Part shown: positions 58,931 through 62,896 of the stretch, piece by piece
Layout: every line of letters starts with the position of its first letter
Numbering within the stretch: position 1 is the first letter of the stretch
DNA from: Flammula alnicola
Lineage: Eukaryota; Basidiomycota; Agaricomycetes; Agaricales; Strophariaceae
Direction: 5' to 3'
Length of the DNA stretch: 62,896 nucleotides
Assembly: GCA_015499995.1 (NCBI GenBank)
Contig: JADNRV010000280.1
Coordinates: 1-62,896 of the forward strand
Made by a program: the position numbers and the translations under genes
Notes under the pieces: model-generated
The model's database searches: none
Seen by the model: only the letters and a program-made list of their open reading frames with translations
Told to the model about the DNA's origin: nothing

Positions 58931-59930
58931 TCAACAATCAACAACCTCCTTCCGAGACAAAGAACAGGACTCACCATCAACGAGAATGTTGACGCCCGTA
59001 ATATACCTTCCAGCGGGACTGCAAAACATCACGATAGGCCCCGTCAGCTCATTAGGCGTGCCCATCCTGCCCATCGGGTTCCGCTGTTCGAAGTCTGTGC
59101 GTCCAGGGACGATGTCCTTCGCTTCCGTCATCGGCGTCAGGATGTATCCAGGGCAGACGCAGTTCACGCGGATGCCGTACTGCGCCCATTCGCCTGCAAG
59201 ACACTTCGTCAGCCCCAACAGCGCGGCTTTAGTGGTGCTGTACGCTGAGGTGAATAAAGGGAACAGGGCTCTGTGCCCTGCGATGGAAGAGATCAGGACG
59301 ATGCTTCCTCCGGTTTTTTGTTTTATCATTTCTCTGCGATCGATGTTAATTAGTTATTTGGTGATCAAGGATGATGATGCTTACTTTCCGACGTGCTTGG
59401 AGCAGAGATAGCTTCCCGTCAGGTTGATGTTCAGCACTTGCTGCCATATTTCGAGACTCATATCTTCCGCTCTTGCAGCCCTCGCAATGCCGGCAAAGCA
59501 TAGAAGAACATCAACGCTTCCAAAATTCTTCACCGTCTTCTCCACGGCAGTTTGGATGTTCTCCTCGTTCGTCACGTCCACGTTCTCTTCGACGATTTTC
59601 CTGTCGGGGAATTCCCTGTGCAGGGCTTGAAGTGCGGCGTGCGAGGCCTTGAAAGTGGCCGGAATGTCGAAGATACAGAGCCCTTTCGCTCCGTGTTCGA
59701 GGAGGCCACGGGCGGCTTCAAGTCCGAGGCCTCCCGCACCGCCCGTCACTGTGTTCAGGCTGACAGTCAGAGTCATATCAACATAAGGTGGCTAAGTGCT
59801 GACCGATGGCATTTCCAGTGACGGCGAATCGTTCGACGGCTCGTTCGACTGGACTTTGTCCGGGTTTCTGTGGCAGGGGCGCCGTCAAGGGGTTGGAAGG
59901 GGTAGAGAGAGCGATTAAATTCTGAGACAT
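58931..59930 (-). CDS. short-chain dehydrogenase/reductase
   Basis: Three exons on the minus strand. Exon 1 (start ATG 59928-59930, MSQNLIALSTPSNPLTAPLP) joins by a short intron to the Rossmann start NAIVTGGAGGLGLEAARGLL, the TGxxxGxG cofactor loop. Later motifs are NVDVTN, CFAGIA (NNAG position, here with Cys-Phe), the catalytic Ser region IVLISSIAG and YSTTK (YxxxK). The end is CVCPGYILTPMTEA and YITGVNILVDGESC. An intron near 59330-59385 separates KHVGK from EMIKQKTGG. The closest type is the L-xylulose / D-arabinitol / mannitol-type NADP-dependent SDR of fungi, but the substrate is not certain. It is convergent with the STAND gene, with a gap of 133 bp. Confidence 0.88.
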
Positions 59931-60910
59931 CACAATTTACTATATGCCCGAGTGCTTTAGTGAAATGGCGTTGCAACGAGAAGGGTCGTATTTATATTCG
60001 ACGCCAGAGCAGCTAGGTAGGCTTTATGAGACAAGAAAGCAAGGCTCTAGACATGCCCAAGTCTCAGAGCGTCATCCTTCGAGTCTTCGCCGAGGGTCCA
60101 AGTTAATCTAGGCCGTGAATGTAGACAAATCAGACGGAGGCCTTATGCCGGATGTTCTTTTGCATAGCCCAACGAATTACTGGAGAAGACATAAGCGCAT
60201 CACGAGAGACTAGCGACTCGAAACGGAGGCTTACTTGCTAGATATTCCTATAGTCTTCCAAGATTCTTCGCCATGGGCTCGAGGTGATCTGGGTCTCCGA
60301 TACAAAAGTTGTGACGAGTCAGGCCTCCATCCTCAGGCCTCAGGTCTTGCTGCATGTCGACACGCCGTATTGTGGACTAGAAACATACGGTTGTCAGTTT
60401 GATTATGAGGAAATATAACAACGAGCTCTTTTACAGAGGAAGCGTCGCAGCTCAATCTGATATGTACGACGGCTTCATCATGCACCACGAGTGAAGGTTG
60501 CGTTCAGGGGTTATTCAGGCCCGAAGTACGAGCATCATTCAGAGTAAGCTATTCATGAAACGTTTTTTCAAGTTGAAGATTTTTGTAGTCAAGACTTGGT
60601 CAAGACTCCGAGTCAAAAACGACCGGTCAGCTCGGTCGGCTAGGCGTGTGAACTGCGCCAAACGACGACCAACACACCTTTTCCACCATCCACAACGTGC
60701 AAAATCGAGATCCCAGAAAGCCAGTCGCGGACACAACCTACAACGTCCTGTTGACCCACAGAACATCGCAAAACCACCCAAATTTCCCAAAGGCGCTCGT
60801 ATCAAAGCCGCCCGTATCCAAGTCGCCGTTCTACAGCCAGCACCCATCCAGTGGCCACGTCTTTTAGACCCCTCAAACCCCTGATATTCTGCATAAATTA
60901 GTTCGAAAGC
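59931..60910. promoter_or_regulatory. divergent intergenic region, SDR / DHH1
   Basis: 980 bp between two start codons. The plus-strand stretch 60498-60884 is an open frame of 128 codons with basic composition but no domain and no in-frame link to DHH1, and I read it as 5' leader or promoter. The DHH1 leader probably lies within the last few hundred bases. Confidence 0.45.
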
Positions 60911-62636
60911 ATGTCCCAAGGAGCTACATCTTCCTCGTCCACGTGCGTATGTTGGCACCATCGAGGGAACCCAGAACTGATATTGAGCTTTTCCCAAAAA
61001 AACAGACCCGCAAACAATGATTCGTCCTGGAAAACAGGCCTCCGACCGCCCCCAAAAGATATCCGCCCCCAGACGGAAGATGTAACAGCCACGAAGGGCA
61101 CCGAATTCGAGGATATGTTCCTCAGGCGCGAGCTCCTTATGGGCATCTTCGAAGCCGGGTTCGAGAAGCCGTCCCCCATCCAAGAAGAGGCCATCCCAAT
61201 CGCCCTCACTAAACGCGATGTCCTCGCCCGTGCAAAGAACGGCACCGGAAAAACAGCTGCTTTCGTCATCCCATCTCTCCAGCAAATCGATATCAACAAG
61301 AACAAGATCCAGGCGCTTCTCCTCGTCCCTACCCGTGAACTTGCCCTGCAAACCTCCCAGGTGTGCAAAATCCTTGGAAAACACATGGGCCTCCAGGTCA
61401 TGGTCACCACCGGAGGCACCACCCTCAAAGATGATATTTTGCGGTTGTCCGAGATCGTCCACGTACTCGTCGGTACCCCTGGCCGTATCCTCGATTTAGC
61501 CGGCAAAGGCGTTGCGGACCTCAGCGAATGCCCGGTTTTCGTCATGGACGAGGCCGACAAGCTTCTTTCCCCCGAATTCGCCCCTGTTATGGAGCAATTG
61601 CTCTCTTTCCTCCCTGCTGACCGTCAAGTGATGTTGTTCAGCGCTACTTTCCCAATGATCGTTAAAGATTTCAAGGTTCACATGTTCATGCGATTTTTAC
61701 ATTTTTCATGCTGACACGAGATCTAGGACAAGCACATGAAGTCTCCTTATGAGATCAACCTCATGGACGAGCTCACCCTCCGTGGTGTCACTCAATACTA
61801 CGCATATGTCGAAGAGCGACAAAAGGTCCATTGCCTAAATACCCTCTTCTCCAAGGTAAATCTTTTTCTTTCACCGTCTTCGATTTATTTCCCAACTAAA
61901 AATTTACTGATTTTAAATTTCTGCGATCCAGCTTCAAATTAATCAATCTATCATCTTCTGTAATTCTACCAACCGCGTCGAGCTCCTCGCGAAGAAAGTG
62001 ACCGAGCTCGGGTACTCGTGTTTCTACTCGCATGCCAAAATGCTCCAATCGCACCGTAATCGCGTCTTCCACGACTTCCGCAACGGCGTGTGCCGCAATC
62101 TCGTCTGCTCGGACCTCCTCACGCGCGGTATCGATATCCAGGCAGTCAACGTCGTCATCAACTTCGATTTCCCCAAGAACAGCGAGACGTATCTCCATCG
62201 CATTGGTCGGTCTGGACGCTTCGGACATTTGGGTCTGGCGATCAACTTGGTCACCTATGAGGACAGGTTCAACCTTTATAAGATCGAACAAGAGCTGGGC
62301 ACGGAAATCCAGCCGATTCCTCAGACCATTGATCGAGGGCTGTATGTTGCGCCCAGCGGTGGAGAGGAGAGTCAGGTCCAGAGGCCACCTCAGCAACCTC
62401 AGGCTCACGCCCAGCTCCAGCCCCAGCCAGCCCAGCAGCAGCAACAAAGGCAGCAACATGTACCAAGTGCTCCAGTACAAAGGAATGGACAACAGCTGCC
62501 GCTCCCACAACAGCAACAACAAGCCCTGCCACAGCAAATTCAGCCTCAGGCTATACAACAACATCAGAACGGAGTGCTTCCTGTTCAGCACCGACCCGTG
62601 CCTGCGTATCGTCAAGGAGTTCCTCTTCCTCGGTGA
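60911..62636 (+). CDS. DHH1: ATP-dependent RNA helicase Dhh1 (DDX6 family)
   Basis: Four exons: 60911-60942 ([11 protein letters not shown]), then from 61006 [20 protein letters not shown], the typical Dhh1 lead-in. Motifs: Q motif [26 protein letters not shown], Ia PTRELALQ, Ib VGTPGRI, II DEAD, III SAT, then [29 protein letters not shown] and [12 protein letters not shown]. The GTGKT form and the EFED..LKR-like start are typical of DDX6. Introns fall after IVKDFK and LFSK. The C-terminal 90 residues are Pro/Gln-rich ([26 protein letters not shown]), a low-complexity tail fitting P-body partitioning. By family knowledge it activates decapping and represses translation in the cytoplasm with Pat1, Edc3 and Lsm proteins. 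Stop TGA 62634-62636. Confidence 0.95.
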
Positions 62637-62896
62637 GGGGCTTTGATTAGCGTAGATTGGAGTGAGAGGTATAGTGGAGGCTTCGGCGCGTCATGAGGAG
62701 AAGAGAAGAGGAAGAGCGTTGAGTACGGAGAGAGCACGGAGAGAGCAGAGAAGCAAGTAGTGCCGCCAGTGGCTGGTAGGAGATACAGGGCGGCGGAGAT
62801 CGAGGCCAGCGAGTGCCCAACTCGCATAAACACAGATTCACATTCACAATTCACAGTCGCAAATCCCCCTTCCCCCTCTGAACCTTTCAGCTATGC
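62637..62896. other. 3' flank of DHH1
   Basis: Purine-rich (GAGAGAGCACGGAGAGAGCA type) downstream stretch up to the window edge. No gene recognised. Confidence 0.4.

Noticed and set aside
60498..60884. 128-codon plus-strand basic open frame upstream of DHH1
   Set aside because: No domain, not joined in frame to DHH1 by a credible intron; treated as leader/promoter sequence.
60539..61462. 307-codon minus-strand open frame over the 5' half of DHH1
   Set aside because: Antisense shadow of a strongly conserved helicase exon; no start context, motif or splice signal of its own.
1..62896. CRISPR arrays, rRNA genes, operons or ribosome binding sites
   Set aside because: None seen; the sequence is eukaryotic with spliced monocistronic genes, so these are not expected.

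Overview
The window reads as nuclear DNA of a filamentous basidiomycete, probably an Agaricomycete. Nearly every gene is cut by 50-80 bp introns with GT..AG ends, several with a recognisable CTGAC/CTAAC branch site. The accessory families are those expanded in mushrooms: F-box/LRR-like proteins, a NACHT STAND ATPase, a DUF6534-like 7-TM protein, DUF4436, a GT32 glycosyltransferase and a sedolisin. Gene models below were joined by hand from splice signals and reading-frame continuity; no search could be run.

Layout. 0.7-12.6 kb is gene dense: an MFS transporter with a very long central loop, an F-box protein on the minus strand, then two co-oriented ribosome-biogenesis genes 201 bp apart, MAK5 (60S DEAD-box helicase) and PWP2 (UtpB/90S WD40 protein). 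12.6-26.7 kb is a rearranged accessory zone: a three-copy flank repeat, a broken second copy of PWP2, a tandem pair of tiny intron-containing genes for predicted mitochondrial membrane proteins, a 340-355 bp tandem duplication with a GGAA microsatellite, an uncharacterised 214-aa protein, a six-exon secreted Cys-rich GPI-type protein and a DUF4436 membrane protein. 26.7-43 kb is gene-poor decayed DNA, with one convincing three-exon 64-aa gene and one weak transposon-like element.

43-62.6 kb is gene dense again: two small single-TM proteins, a 7-TM protein with a 22-nt micro-exon, an F-box-like protein, a GT32 enzyme, a sedolisin whose catalytic Asp and oxyanion Asp are replaced, SDHAF2, a 267-bp TA-flanked MITE inside the SDHAF2/STAND intergenic region, a NACHT ATPase, an SDR oxidoreductase and DHH1 (DDX6) with a Gln-rich tail.

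Functionally, conserved housekeeping genes (MAK5, PWP2, SDHAF2, DHH1) frame a fast-evolving interior of surface proteins, ubiquitin-ligase adaptors, an NLR-like protein and duplication debris. The most unusual items are the duplicated PWP2 tail with its microhomology deletion, the paired small membrane-protein genes with a shared upstream motif, the Cys-rich/GPI fusion protein, the pseudo-sedolisin and the modular MITE.
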